This document shows positions 9,350-17,972 of a stretch of 64,000 nucleotides of DNA, one piece after another (the stretch's first letter is position 1; each line of letters starts with the position of its first letter). Source of the stretch: Harenicola maris (GTDB taxonomy: Bacteria; Pseudomonadota; Alphaproteobacteria; Rhodobacterales; Rhodobacteraceae); NCBI GenBank assembly GCA_018524345.1, contig JADQAZ010000003.1:496001-560000 (forward strand), written 5' to 3'. A program made the position numbers and the translations under genes. The notes beneath the pieces are model-generated. The model had not been told where the DNA came from and ran no database searches. It saw only the letters and a list, made by a program, of their open reading frames with translations.

Positions 9350-10387
9350 TTAACTCGCAAAGACCGAAATACGGTCTTGGTCGAATTTTAATTCCACCTG
9401 ATCGCCAACAGTCGGCGATGCGGCGCTCGATGCGCCTCGAACACGGATTTCATGACCCGCAGCCTGCACAAGCCATTCGGTGACCGGACCGAGATCGCGT
9501 GCGAAGGAGATCGTACCCGTGCCGCCGCTTTCAACTCTGCGCAATGAAATCGCTTCTGATCGCACTGCAGCCTGAAGCGTGATGCCAGGCGCCTGTTGAA
9601 CAGAAATGCCAGTATTCATTCCCAACAAGCCGAGCGTTTTTTGACTGGTAGAGACAGCAGGCAGGATATTTGCTGAGCCGATGAAATCCGCGACAAAAGG
9701 ATTGGCGGGGAACCGGTAGACTTGGCTTGGGGGTGCCGCCTGCTGGATCACGCCGTCGCTTAGAACAACCAACTCATCTGCGAGCATCATGGCTTCGGTC
9801 TGATCATGTGTTACCAGCACCGTCGTCACCCCAAAACTCTGTTGCAGACGCCGCAGCTCGATCTGCATATTGTCACGCAGTTTGGCGTCCAGTGCGGACA
9901 ACGGTTCATCAAGCAAAAACAGCTTTGGCCGGATCGCAAGCGCGCGCGCAATCGCGACGCGCTGACGCTGGCCACCAGACAGGGCAGACACCGGGCGATC
10001 CGCGATATGGGGGAGTTCGACAACGTTTAAAAGCTCTTCGACGCGATCCTTTTGTTCAACGCGTGACGTTTTGCGCAGCTTTAGCCCATAGGAGATGTTT
10101 TCAGCCACTGACATATGTGGGAACAGGGCTAGGGATTGAAACACCATGCCAAATCCGCGCTTGTGGGGCGCAAGGTTCGTGATGTCAGCCCCGTCCAACA
10201 CAAGCTTGCCAGCTGTGGCCCGTTCAAATCCCGCGATGATCCGCAGCAAAGTGGTTTTGCCGCAGCCTGATGGGCCAAGCAGACAGACAAACGCGCCGCG
10301 ATCAACCTTGAGATCGATATTGGACAGTGCCTGCACATTGTCAAAGGACTTGGACAGGCCTTCGATATTGAGGTGAGTTTCGCTCAT
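9350..10387 (-). CDS. Polyamine/opine-type ABC transporter ATP-binding protein (PotA-like)
   Basis: ATPase of 345 residues from the spermidine/putrescine (COG3842) branch. It has Walker A GPSGCGKTT (38-46), Q84, signature LSGGQ (136-140), Walker B LFLLDEP (156-162) and a C-terminal TOBE-like domain (about 240-345) ending in the typical VELKFDQDRISVF. It is the last gene of a four-gene minus-strand operon after the binding protein and two permeases, 13 bp after the preceding gene. The convergent ureohydrolase suggests that the substrate is a guanidino compound or polyamine, but the two units have separate transcripts. Confidence 0.9.
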   Translation of the reverse strand: MSETHLNIEGLSKSFDNVQALSNIDLKVDRGAFVCLLGPSGCGKTTLLRIIAGFERATAGKLVLDGADITNLAPHKRGFGMVFQSLALFPHMSVAENISYGLKLRKTSRVEQKDRVEELLNVVELPHIADRPVSALSGGQRQRVAIARALAIRPKLFLLDEPLSALDAKLRDNMQIELRRLQQSFGVTTVLVTHDQTEAMMLADELVVLSDGVIQQAAPPSQVYRFPANPFVADFIGSANILPAVSTSQKTLGLLGMNTGISVQQAPGITLQAAVRSEAISLRRVESGGTGTISFARDLGPVTEWLVQAAGHEIRVRGASSAASPTVGDQVELKFDQDRISVFAS

Positions 10388-10400
10388 AGTAGCGACCCTT

Positions 10401-11243
10401 TCAGAAGAGGTTGCCTTTGCCGGCGATCAGCTTGTCCACAAGCACGATCAACAGGACATCGGCAGCAATAATGAAAACCGAGAGCGCCAGCGTGGAGGGA
10501 TCCAGCGACGACACTGTTCGGCTGTACATCCAGATCGGCAGCGTGCTGACGTCGATGGTGTACATAAAAAAGGTGATGGTGAACTCGTTGAAGCTGATGA
10601 TCAGGGCAAAGATCAGGCCCGCAAGAATGCCCGCTTTCATCAAAGGAATAACGACGTCCCAGATGGCGCGCATTGGTGACGCACCAAGCGAGATTGCCGC
10701 CTCTTCGAGTTCTACGCTGATGCCGTTCATGGCGCTCAGGCAGTTCCGCAGCACGAAGGGCAGGACCAGCGCGATATGTGGGATGGCGATCCGCCAGATG
10801 CCCAGCTCCAGTTTGAGGCTTTCGGCAATCAACAGGAATGCGATCCCAAGCATCACAAGAGGAAAGACAAGAGGCAGAGTAAACAAAAGCTCCATTCCCT
10901 CACGAACCCGTCTTTCTCCTCGCGCCAGCGCATAAGCCAGTGGAATGCAAACGCCTGTCGAAATCACCATCACGATCAAGGCAACAACCAGGCTCGTCAC
11001 AGTTGAATCGACAACAGATTGCGCGCTGGATGAATCTTCGTTGGTGAACAGGCGTGCAACTTCGCCGTACCAACGCAAAGAATAGCTTTCCGGTGGAAAG
11101 CCGGAGGTTTCAGCGGCAGAGAAGGACATGATGGTCACAACCACCACAGGAAGGGCAGAGACAAGAATGCCCAGAATTGCCAGAAGCATAATGACGAAAC
11201 GATAGCTGCCGCCACGATCGGTCGGGAGTAGGCCAACGCGCAT
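10401..11243 (-). CDS. ABC transporter permease (PotC-like)
   Basis: Inner-membrane permease of 280 residues with about six hydrophobic segments and the EAA loop (EEAAISLGASPMRAIWDVVIPLMKAG, in part), typical of the PotC position. It starts four bases after the PotB-like stop, so the two permeases are translationally linked. Together with the neighbouring PotB-like subunit it would form the membrane channel of the polyamine-type importer. Confidence 0.9.
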   Translation of the reverse strand: MRVGLLPTDRGGSYRFVIMLLAILGILVSALPVVVVTIMSFSAAETSGFPPESYSLRWYGEVARLFTNEDSSSAQSVVDSTVTSLVVALIVMVISTGVCIPLAYALARGERRVREGMELLFTLPLVFPLVMLGIAFLLIAESLKLELGIWRIAIPHIALVLPFVLRNCLSAMNGISVELEEAAISLGASPMRAIWDVVIPLMKAGILAGLIFALIISFNEFTITFFMYTIDVSTLPIWMYSRTVSSLDPSTLALSVFIIAADVLLIVLVDKLIAGKGNLF

Positions 11244-11246
11244 GGA

Positions 11247-12101
11247 TTATCCTTTCGTCTTCACTGTGGTGACGCGCACCAGCCAAGCTGAAACGACAAG
11301 CACAAACAGGGTTAATAGGATCAGGATCATTCCGGCGGCCGCGGCCCCGGACCAGTTGAACAGCGGCGAAATCATATCTCGAATTGCCACCCCCATCATC
11401 TGCACGCGCCGCCCGCCAAGCAGCAATGGAATGGCAAAGGCACTTGCATTGAAGGCAAAGACAATCGACGCGGCTCCGACAAGGGCCGGGCGCAGCAGTG
11501 GCAAGCTTACATCGCGCAAAATGCGCCAGTTGCTGGCCCCCAGTGAACTCGCGGCCTCAAGATGTTCCTTCGAAATGCCCCGCACAGCGCTGACAATTGG
11601 GAAGACGGCAAGCGGGAGAGACGTCTGAACCAACCCCAGCAAAACCCCTGTTTCATTAAACAACAAGAACAGGGGCCGCTCAATCAATCCCAACGATTTC
11701 AGGAGAGTGTTCAAAGCCCCCGATGGGCCGAGAAGAAGGATCCAACCGTAGGCTTGGACAAGCAGATTCAGGATCAAGGGCAACAGGATCGTGACGGTCA
11801 GCAAACGCCGCGCAAAGGATCCACGCAAGCTGGTCAAGAGAAAGGCCAAGGGTACGGCCATGAACATCACAATGACGGTTGCGATAAAGGCCAGTTTAAG
11901 GGTCAGCCAAACAGAGCGCCCAAAGAAGGGCGTCATCAACTCTTGATAGGCCCGGATCGAGATACCCTCGATGACGCCTTGTTCGGCGGAAAGCGAAAAG
12001 CGCAAGATATATACGCAAGCCACCAGGAAGGGGAGTATTGCGATGAAGGCAGGCGCCGCAAATGCGAGCGCCTGACCTTTGCTTAGAGTTGTTGTGGACA
12101 C
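11247..12101 (-). CDS. ABC transporter permease (PotB-like)
   Basis: Inner-membrane permease of 284 residues with six predicted membrane segments and an EAA loop (EAASSLGASNWRILRDVSLP). The N-terminus (KGQALAFAAPAFIAILPFLVACVYILRFSL, in part) and the long first periplasmic loop are typical of the PotB position. It follows the binding-protein gene by 21 bp and precedes the PotC-like gene by three bases. Confidence 0.9.
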   Translation of the reverse strand: MSTTTLSKGQALAFAAPAFIAILPFLVACVYILRFSLSAEQGVIEGISIRAYQELMTPFFGRSVWLTLKLAFIATVIVMFMAVPLAFLLTSLRGSFARRLLTVTILLPLILNLLVQAYGWILLLGPSGALNTLLKSLGLIERPLFLLFNETGVLLGLVQTSLPLAVFPIVSAVRGISKEHLEAASSLGASNWRILRDVSLPLLRPALVGAASIVFAFNASAFAIPLLLGGRRVQMMGVAIRDMISPLFNWSGAAAAGMILILLTLFVLVVSAWLVRVTTVKTKG

Positions 12102-12122
12102 GTATGAGTTCCGCTTCCTGAC

Positions 12123-13208
12123 TTAGGAAAGTGTCTGCTGATACTTGGAAATCCACTGCTCGCGCACGTCCGCAATAAATGATTTGTCGTGTACCACAGC
12201 TTTGTCGCTCAGCTGCTCTGGCTTGATAATGAATGGGCTTGCCTTAGCCGCTTCGCTCATCTGAGCTTCTTGGTTGATCGGGCCGTTCAGGACGGCCTCG
12301 GCCATAACACCCTGTACTTTGGCATCCAGCGTGTAGTTGATGAAGGCATGCACCACGTCATCTTCGCCCGGCTTTGCTTTTGGCATGATGGTGTACATCA
12401 GATCGGCAAAGAAACCCTCTTCGACGTCATAGGTTGCGCCCATATTGGATTGCTCAGGGTTCGCCAGTTCTTTGGCAAAGAAAGCAGGTGCATAGACGCC
12501 ACCAATGTCCAGCGCATCAGAGCGGAAGAGCTCTGACAGCTGCGCTGGGTTTTCACCAAAGGTCAGGATATTGCGACGCAGCTCAGACAGTTTCGCAAAG
12601 GCGTCGTCTGCATTGGTGCCGTCACCACCCAACATCTTTCCTGTGGCAAAAATGGTGTCCAGGGCGTCTGTCCAAGTCGCTGGCGGCATGAATAGTCGGC
12701 CCGCGTGGTTTGCTTCCCACATTTCAGCATAGGATTTTGGAGGCTCTTTGAAAGTCTTGGTGTTGTAGATCAAACCACCAGTCCACAGCAGGTAGCCGAT
12801 ACCGTGGCCATCCGCACCAGTGCGGAAGCGTGGGTCAACTTTGGCGAGGTTGGGCAATTGGTTGAGGTCTGGTTTCGCCAGCAATCCGTCCCCCGCCAGC
12901 TCAACCGCGCCAACGCCAGCGAGGGTGATCACATCGTATTGTGCCCGCCCGCCGGAAGCGCGCAGTTTGGCCACCATTTCAGACGTTGAACCGGTCCGGT
13001 CAGCGATGACTTTCGCGCCGGTCATTTCTTCGAACGGTTTTGCGATGTTTTCTAAGATCGCCAGACCAGTGTTATCTGACCAGGTTAGAAGGCGAATTTC
13101 TTTGCCAGAGAAATTGCCGCTGGCGGATACAATAGATGGGGCTGCCAAGGCCGCTGCTGCACCGGCACTGGCCTTTAAAAGACCGCGTCTTGTTAGAGAG
13201 TATTTCAC
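12123..13208 (-). CDS. Polyamine/opine-type ABC transporter substrate-binding protein (PotD-like, Tat signal)
   Basis: Extracytoplasmic binding protein (SBP_bac_8 / COG0687 type) that should present the substrate to the PotB/PotC-like permeases. The N-terminus carries a twin-arginine signal (SLTRRGLLKASAG) followed by an alanine-rich stretch, then KEIRLLTWSDNTG and the conserved TGAKVIADRTGSTSEM. A GTG start at 13208 is preferred because AGGAG lies eight bases upstream and it places the twin arginines close to the N-terminus. An in-frame ATG at 13253 would add 15 residues. It is the first gene of the operon; 400 bp of A/T-rich DNA upstream holds the promoter. Confidence 0.88.
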   Translation of the reverse strand: MKYSLTRRGLLKASAGAAAALAAPSIVSASGNFSGKEIRLLTWSDNTGLAILENIAKPFEEMTGAKVIADRTGSTSEMVAKLRASGGRAQYDVITLAGVGAVELAGDGLLAKPDLNQLPNLAKVDPRFRTGADGHGIGYLLWTGGLIYNTKTFKEPPKSYAEMWEANHAGRLFMPPATWTDALDTIFATGKMLGGDGTNADDAFAKLSELRRNILTFGENPAQLSELFRSDALDIGGVYAPAFFAKELANPEQSNMGATYDVEEGFFADLMYTIMPKAKPGEDDVVHAFINYTLDAKVQGVMAEAVLNGPINQEAQMSEAAKASPFIIKPEQLSDKAVVHDKSFIADVREQWISKYQQTLS

Positions 13209-13253
13209 GTCCGAAACTCCTGTTGGATTGCTGGATTCTTGTTTTGACGCCAT

Positions 13254-13619
13254 TCGAGGTCAAAAATTAACTTGAAAAAACTGCAAACAAACGAAGGTAA
13301 CTTGCAAAAAGTAAGAAGCTTTTGTAGCGCGCCACTTTTCCTTGCGTGCCGATGTTTTTGGCTTACTTTTTGTGCGAAAATAGTGAGGAACACTCGATTC
13401 ATGAGGTTTCTGCGATCGAACTCGTGAACCTGAATTCGATTCTCGGGCCGCCATCATTTTTCGAAGCTTTGCTTAATGTCGCCTACGGCCAACCATCCGC
13501 CATTCGGAGGCTGGGATTGAACGGCGGATTCGTCCCGCCACTTGATCCTTGAGCGTTTCGTTTTCGCTGCCGCTCGCATGAATGACCGTTTTGCCACCGC
13601 GCAGCGGCAGGGAAATCCA
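13254..13619. other. Intergenic region with promoter-proximal inverted repeat
   Basis: No gene is recognised here. The region upstream of the polyamine-type operon is A/T-rich and holds an 11-bp perfect inverted repeat, CAAAAAGTAAG at 13305-13315 and CTTACTTTTTG at 13362-13372, with 46 bp between the arms. It could be a pair of regulator half-sites. The part near the DUF2938 gene (13490-13619) shows nothing identifiable. Confidence 0.35.
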
Positions 13620-14117
13620 TTAGGGTACGAAAAACCCATTCAAGAGCGTGATGCTCAACCATATTCCCAAGCCGAAAACTGTATGATTGATCACACCTTT
13701 CATGCGCATTTTCCAGGGGTCCGGTGCTTTTGACATTCCTAAGCCCCAGCCGAAAAGCGGTTGAAAAATAAGCCAGGGCACCAAGACGGTAGCAAGCCCA
13801 AAACTCAGACCCTGCCAAAGTTGTGGTGTAACGATTGCCGACATGCCGAATATGATCGCGAAGGCAACCCCATAGACCACCCCCAGCAAGATATGAGCGC
13901 CCCAACCGAGCATTGCCTCGCTGGTGAGGGGCGCCGAACTACGGATATCATCGTGGAAGAGGCCGTTCTGGGGGAGCAATCCAACCCAACGGCCAACCAG
14001 ACAGTAGAAGCCATGCGTCGGAGCCCAGCCTTGACGCAAAACGGCGAAGAGATCGAGAACGATTGTCGCCCCTAAACCGGTAGCCGCACCGACAAAGAGT
14101 AACTCTGCGAAACTCAT
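13620..14117 (-). CDS. DUF2938-family membrane protein
   Basis: A 165-residue integral membrane protein with four hydrophobic segments, matching the DUF2938 family (GATIVLDLFAVLRQGWAPTH, GHILLGVVYG-like segment GAHILLGVVYGVAFAI, FQPLFGWGLGMSKAPDP). The function is unknown. The start at 14117 is chosen for the AAGGAAAG ribosome-binding site; an ATG at 14147 lacks one. It is divergent from a MerR regulator, which probably controls it. Confidence 0.75.
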   Translation of the reverse strand: MSFAELLFVGAATGLGATIVLDLFAVLRQGWAPTHGFYCLVGRWVGLLPQNGLFHDDIRSSAPLTSEAMLGWGAHILLGVVYGVAFAIIFGMSAIVTPQLWQGLSFGLATVLVPWLIFQPLFGWGLGMSKAPDPWKMRMKGVINHTVFGLGIWLSITLLNGFFVP

Positions 14118-14157
14118 TTGCTTTCCTTTCTTCAACGAATCCCGCATCGTTCCTACA

Positions 14158-14177
14158 ACTTGAAGTAAGGTTTAAGT
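14158..14177. promoter_or_regulatory. Candidate MerR-type operator
   Basis: An imperfect palindrome ACTTGAA-N6-TTTAAGT lies four bases before the MerR start codon and in the divergent region with the DUF2938 gene. MerR-family regulators bind such sites within promoters that have an over-long spacer. The match is short, so this is tentative. Confidence 0.4.
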
Positions 14178-14181
14178 CAAC

Positions 14182-14589
14182 ATGTACCGACTTGATATCG
14201 CAGAGGTCGCTCAGCGCAGCGGTTTGAAGCCATCGACTTTGCGCTACTACGAAAAGCGCGGGTTGATTGCGTCAGATGGTCGGCGTGGGCTGCGCCGGGA
14301 ATACGATGACGCTGTGCTCACACGACTGGCTTTGATCGCTCTTGGCCGCCGGGCAGGTTTTACCCTTGATGAGATTGGTGTTTTGTTTCGTCCGCAAGGC
14401 GGGAAACTGGAGCTCAGTCGTCAAGAATTGCAGAGCCAAGCGGGCAACCTACGGAACCAAGCGCAAGAACTGCAGGTAACTGCGGACCTGCTGGATCATA
14501 TTGCGGGTTGTTCGGCGCCCTCGCACCTCGAATGCCCCAGATTTCAATCCATTCTTAGGGGGGCTCTTGTCCCGAGGGAATTTGAGTGA
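14182..14589 (+). CDS. MerR-family transcriptional regulator
   Basis: A 135-residue regulator with an N-terminal MerR winged helix (IAEVAQRSGLKPSTLRYYEK, residues 6-25) followed by a coiled-coil dimerisation helix (about 75-112) and a short C-terminus with cysteines (GCSAP, LECPRF). Two cysteines in that tail could bind a metal or sense redox, but the spacing is not that of a recognised metal sensor. It is divergent from the DUF2938 gene. Confidence 0.87.
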   Translation: MYRLDIAEVAQRSGLKPSTLRYYEKRGLIASDGRRGLRREYDDAVLTRLALIALGRRAGFTLDEIGVLFRPQGGKLELSRQELQSQAGNLRNQAQELQVTADLLDHIAGCSAPSHLECPRFQSILRGALVPREFE

Positions 14590-14803
14590 CTTTGCTTTGC
14601 GGGGGTGACGAATGCGTTGTGCAGGAAAGTCGCCATTCGCTGCCTTATCACAATGGGGAAACTGGGCTTGCTGCGGCCGAATGCACAGGCAGAGATACCG
14701 CGTCCCAGCAGTTTTCGGACAACGACCAATCGAGCCGATGCGATCTTCTTTTCGTCAGCGCTGTGCTGATGTCTGGGTTGGAGGGAGGATTGGAGGGTAA
14801 ATT

Positions 14804-15178
14804 ATGCCAAGAGTCCAACTTCCCGAAGTCACCCCGAGGCGCAAAGCATGGAACAAGGGAAAGATAATAGGTCAGAAGCGACCGCTGCTTCCGAAACAGG
14901 TCTGGGCCATACGTGCCCGGCTCGAGCTAGCCGTGATCGAATTGGTCAAAGGCGGGCGCGTCCGCGAACGGGTTTCAGTGATCCAAAGTAGAACCAAGAA
15001 ATCAGTTCAGTTCGGATTGACTGAAAACACACGCGATACCGTCATTGCGTGGATGCGTGTCGGGACAAGAAGGGACATCTACGGATATTCAGACCAACTT
15101 TGGTTTCAAACGAGAAAAATCTCTCTGATCGTGGCAATCACATGCTGGACCCCTCGATTGTTCGATTGGCGCGTGTGA
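14804..15178 (+). pseudogene. Tyrosine recombinase/integrase remnant
   Basis: The first 40 codons (VTPRRKAWNKGKIIGQKRPL, then LLPKQVWAIRARLELA) and a later piece (GGRVRERVSVIQSRTKKSVQF) resemble the N-terminal part of a small phage-type integrase family as I remember it. About 20 residues that normally join the two pieces are missing. After ENTRDTVIAWM the similarity ends, before the catalytic His-x-x-Arg and Tyr. The piece is therefore a decayed fragment with an internal deletion. Surrounding DNA (14590-14803) has no recognisable gene. It marks a past mobile-element insertion; recognition is from memory. Confidence 0.55.
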
Positions 15179-16002
15179 TTGGCTAGGTGCAAAGGGAAGC
15201 CACTGACTTCAATCGGCGGATCAAAGCTGGTCAAAAGCGGATGCGCATTTTGATCGAACCCGTGTTTGGGCAACATCGCGATGTGATCTGTATGCGCCAA
15301 CAGCGACGGGACAAGTTGGAAGGAGGGCACAACCGCACCTACACGGCGCGACCGCCCCATCGCCGCAAGCTGAGCATCTAAAGGGGATTGCGCGGCTCCT
15401 GTCCCCGACATCAAGACGTGCGGGAACGCCAGCCATGCATCCAGATCAAACGCCTTTGCAGCGGGGTGATCGCGCCGCATCGCAACAACATATGTTTCGT
15501 CAAACAAAGTAATTTGTTCGATGCCCTCGATCTGATTTGCAAAGACCGAGACGGCAATATCTGTTTCGCCATTCAGCAATTCACGCGCCGCTGCTGCGCT
15601 GCCGTTCCAAGGTTGGAAAATAGGGGTCACCCCCGGGGCGGTGGATTGTAACGCAGTCAGAAGGGGCCCCGCGATCAGAAATGTCGGATCGTCTGCCATT
15701 GTGAGCCGCACAGTCTGGTGCATCCTGTGCAAAGGTATTTCCGGCGGATCGATAAGGTCATTCAACTCGCCCAGAATGGATTTTAGCGGACCCCGCAGCG
15801 CTTCTGCCCGCGCGGTCCGCCGCATTGTGCCACGTCCGCGCTCGAGCAACGGGTCGTCAAACAGATCACGGCACCTTTGCAGCGCATTCGATACAGCGGG
15901 CTGAGAGAGGTTCAACCGAAGGGCCGCGCGGCTCACGTGGGCCTCGTCCAAAAGCGCATCCAGCACCACGAGCAGGTTCAAGTCGATCGATCTTAAATTC
16001 AT
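15106..16002 (-). CDS. LysR-family transcriptional regulator
   Basis: A 298-residue LysR protein of the NodD/LinR-like subgroup (MNLRSIDLNLLVVLDALLDE at the N-terminus, then SRAALRLNLSQPAVSNALQR as recognition region). It is divergent from a flavodoxin-fold quinone reductase gene with 92 bp between the starts and probably regulates it. Its 3' end overlaps the decayed integrase remnant on the other strand. Confidence 0.9.
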   Translation of the reverse strand: MNLRSIDLNLLVVLDALLDEAHVSRAALRLNLSQPAVSNALQRCRDLFDDPLLERGRGTMRRTARAEALRGPLKSILGELNDLIDPPEIPLHRMHQTVRLTMADDPTFLIAGPLLTALQSTAPGVTPIFQPWNGSAAAARELLNGETDIAVSVFANQIEGIEQITLFDETYVVAMRRDHPAAKAFDLDAWLAFPHVLMSGTGAAQSPLDAQLAAMGRSRRVGAVVPSFQLVPSLLAHTDHIAMLPKHGFDQNAHPLLTSFDPPIEVSGFPLHLANHTRQSNNRGVQHVIATIREIFLV

Positions 16003-16094
16003 GAAATCAATAATGGCCTATATCTTATATCAGTTGGAGTTATTTATTTTGGGGATCTACGTCTTGGTCAAAAGAACTCAAAAGGACTGCGACA

Positions 16095-16673
16095 ATGACC
16101 AAGACACTGCTACTTATGTTCCACCGCGATATAGAAAAATCCGTCGCCAATGCGGCGTTGTTTCGTGCGGCGCAAGGCATGGAAGGCGTGACCGCTATCG
16201 ATGTGCAGGCACGCTATCCCGATGGGCAAATCGACATGTTCACGGATGCCGCAGCCGATGCCCAACTGCTGCTTGGAGCCGACCGCATTGTGCTTCAGTT
16301 TCCGGTGCAATGGTATGCGACGCCGTCGATTTTGAAGGCTTGGCAAGACGCCGTGCTGACGCGGATGTATTATGTCTTTCCACAAGACGAGGGCGAGCGC
16401 CTTGCGGGGACGCCGTTGATGGTGGCCGCGACGCTTGGCAACCAGGCCGAAGCCTATACGCGGTCAGGGCAAAATCACTATTCGGTCGACGAAATCTTTA
16501 CCCCGTTGAAGGCGATGGCGCATCGCTGCGGTCTGCCATGGCATACGCCACATCTGACGTTTTCAGCGGACAAGCTCGATGACACCGCATTGGCAGCCGC
16601 AGCCCAGAGCTACACCCGTGCGCTTCAAGCGTTCATCGCGACCCCACGGGTTGCCAAAATGGAAGAGGTTTGA
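16095..16673 (+). CDS. NAD(P)H oxidoreductase, flavodoxin-like fold (KefF/YwrO type)
   Basis: A 192-residue flavoprotein of the NAD(P)H:quinone oxidoreductase family. Characteristic segments are ADRIVLQFPVQWYATPSILK and WQDAVLTRMYYVF, with GTPLMVAATLGNQAEAY as flavin-binding loop. Members reduce quinones or other electrophiles with NAD(P)H in the cytoplasm. The LysR regulator upstream and the small membrane protein three bases downstream suggest a small stress-response operon. Confidence 0.85.
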   Translation: MTKTLLLMFHRDIEKSVANAALFRAAQGMEGVTAIDVQARYPDGQIDMFTDAAADAQLLLGADRIVLQFPVQWYATPSILKAWQDAVLTRMYYVFPQDEGERLAGTPLMVAATLGNQAEAYTRSGQNHYSVDEIFTPLKAMAHRCGLPWHTPHLTFSADKLDDTALAAAAQSYTRALQAFIATPRVAKMEEV

Positions 16674-16676
16674 GCC

Positions 16677-17075
16677 ATGGCCGTAGACAGACACAATACT
16701 TTCGCCGCTCGCGATCGAGGCGCGCCCGCCCTATTTGCCTGGTCGGCCCGAGTGCTTCCCGTCGTCCTCGCGGGCCAGTTCTTTCTCGCCGGGCAGTCGC
16801 TCTTTGCGGGCTTGCCGTGGTCCATACACGGCATAGTCGGCGGCTTGGCGGGTGTGCCGGTCGTCGTCATGGCCACCATGACGTTGGCCATTAGCTATCT
16901 GCGTGGATTTGCATGGTGGGCTTTCGGCGTTCTGGCGCTCTACGGTGTTCAGATTGCGCTGGCCACCGGCGGCGCGACCATGCTGGCGCTGCACCCTTTC
17001 AATGCAAGCCTTCTGCTAACCGCAGCCCTCGTTTTGCTGGCCAAGACTGAACGTCGCCGTGGCTTACACAGGTAA
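16677..17075 (+). CDS. Small integral membrane protein (DUF6220-like)
   Basis: A 132-residue protein with four hydrophobic segments (about 22-40, 48-72, 78-98, 105-125). Features such as GQFFLAGQSLF, SIHGIVGGLAG and ALHPFNASLLL resemble the DUF6220 family; the assignment is by eye. It begins three bases after the quinone reductase stop, so the two are cotranscribed. Function is unknown. Confidence 0.6.
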   Translation: MAVDRHNTFAARDRGAPALFAWSARVLPVVLAGQFFLAGQSLFAGLPWSIHGIVGGLAGVPVVVMATMTLAISYLRGFAWWAFGVLALYGVQIALATGGATMLALHPFNASLLLTAALVLLAKTERRRGLHR

Positions 17076-17232
17076 CCTTGACGCCCCTCCAAATGCGCAG
17101 TCGCGCGCCGCAGATTTCACAAACCAAAGGGCACCAAATGAACAAACTAGAACCCGTAGTCCCGTCAAACCCTGTCTTCAAGGCTTGGTCCATTATCGCA
17201 GGCCGTCCAGTTTTACCTGACCACCTAAGGCA

Positions 17233-17628
17233 CTATGGCTTGATCACAACGAGCAGGATGATCAACGCCAGAAGGGCCAACCCAGAAAGCAAAAACACCC
17301 CTCCGTTGGGCTTCATGTCATTCACGTTGTCCAAAGTCGCACGGCGCAACTTACCGACCAGAGCGCCATGCAGCCCCGAGAGACCAAGCACGAGCACAAC
17401 CTTCAGGACCAGCCATGTTGATGTAAACCACCCGCCCAATACCCCCAGTGAGATGCCAAAAATGAGCGCGAGGATCATCGCGGGCGTTGTCACCGCTCGG
17501 TCATAGGTTTTCAACGACTTCATATGGATCAGGGCCGGGTTTCGCAGTGCCAGGGCAACCGCGATCATTCCGCCGACCCAAACGAAGAGAGCGATGAGAT
17601 GTGCGGCTTTAACTAGATCATATAGCAT
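17233..17628 (-). CDS. CopD/HemJ-like membrane protein
   Basis: A 131-residue membrane protein with four hydrophobic segments and the family start YDLVKAAHLIALFVWVGGM, in which the histidine and the VGGM glycines are typical of CopD-like proteins. The start at 17628 overlaps the upstream DUF3817 gene by 11 bases; the longer frame from 17727 reads through that gene and is rejected. It is likely cotranscribed with the DUF3817 gene and controlled by the divergent TetR regulator. Confidence 0.75.
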   Translation of the reverse strand: MLYDLVKAAHLIALFVWVGGMIAVALALRNPALIHMKSLKTYDRAVTTPAMILALIFGISLGVLGGWFTSTWLVLKVVLVLGLSGLHGALVGKLRRATLDNVNDMKPNGGVFLLSGLALLALIILLVVIKP

Positions 17629-17911
17629 TATTTTCTTTCGTTTTCCGGCGCAGCCAGCGTTCATTGACGAAGCCGCCAAAAGGGATGAACGCGCCAACAA
17701 AAAGGCGAGCGGCTCCTGTCCTGTCAATCAGGCCTTCTGCCCAGGATCGGATCGTGAACCAAAGGAAAACCATGAAGGCACATCCGTGGATCGGCCCCAT
17801 AACGGAAACGACCTGTGGCACACCTGCCAAGTATTTCAGTGGCATTGCCACGCAGAACAGCGCGAGGAGTGTCAGAGCCTCGAAGGTAGCGGCACGCATG
17901 AGGCCAATCAT
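17618..17911 (-). CDS. DUF3817-family membrane protein
   Basis: A 97-residue protein with three hydrophobic segments. Typical DUF3817 features are present: ATFEALTLLALFCVAMPLKY near the N-terminus, VVSVMGPIHGCAFMVF in the middle and VGAFIPFGGFVNERWLRR at the C-terminus. Function is unknown. It is the first gene of a two-gene minus-strand unit whose promoter region holds TetR operator copies. Confidence 0.8.
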   Translation of the reverse strand: MIGLMRAATFEALTLLALFCVAMPLKYLAGVPQVVSVMGPIHGCAFMVFLWFTIRSWAEGLIDRTGAARLFVGAFIPFGGFVNERWLRRKTKENNAI

Positions 17912-17933
17912 GAAGAATGCTCCGACTCACAGT

Positions 17934-17949
17934 GTAAACGAGTGTTTAC
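17934..17949. promoter_or_regulatory. TetR operator copy 1
   Basis: The perfect palindrome GTAAAC-GAGT-GTTTAC lies in the divergent region between the DUF3817 gene and the TetR gene, 23 bp from the DUF3817 start. The same motif occurs again 39 bp away. A position over the leftward promoter suits repression of the DUF3817/CopD pair. Confidence 0.65.
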
Positions 17950-17972
17950 TTTACGGTGGGCCTTGATCCCGT

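Noticed and set aside
14586-14867. A 93-codon plus-strand frame before the integrase remnant
   Set aside because: No family resemblance and it ends inside the remnant in another frame; it may be decayed DNA but cannot be supported as a gene.
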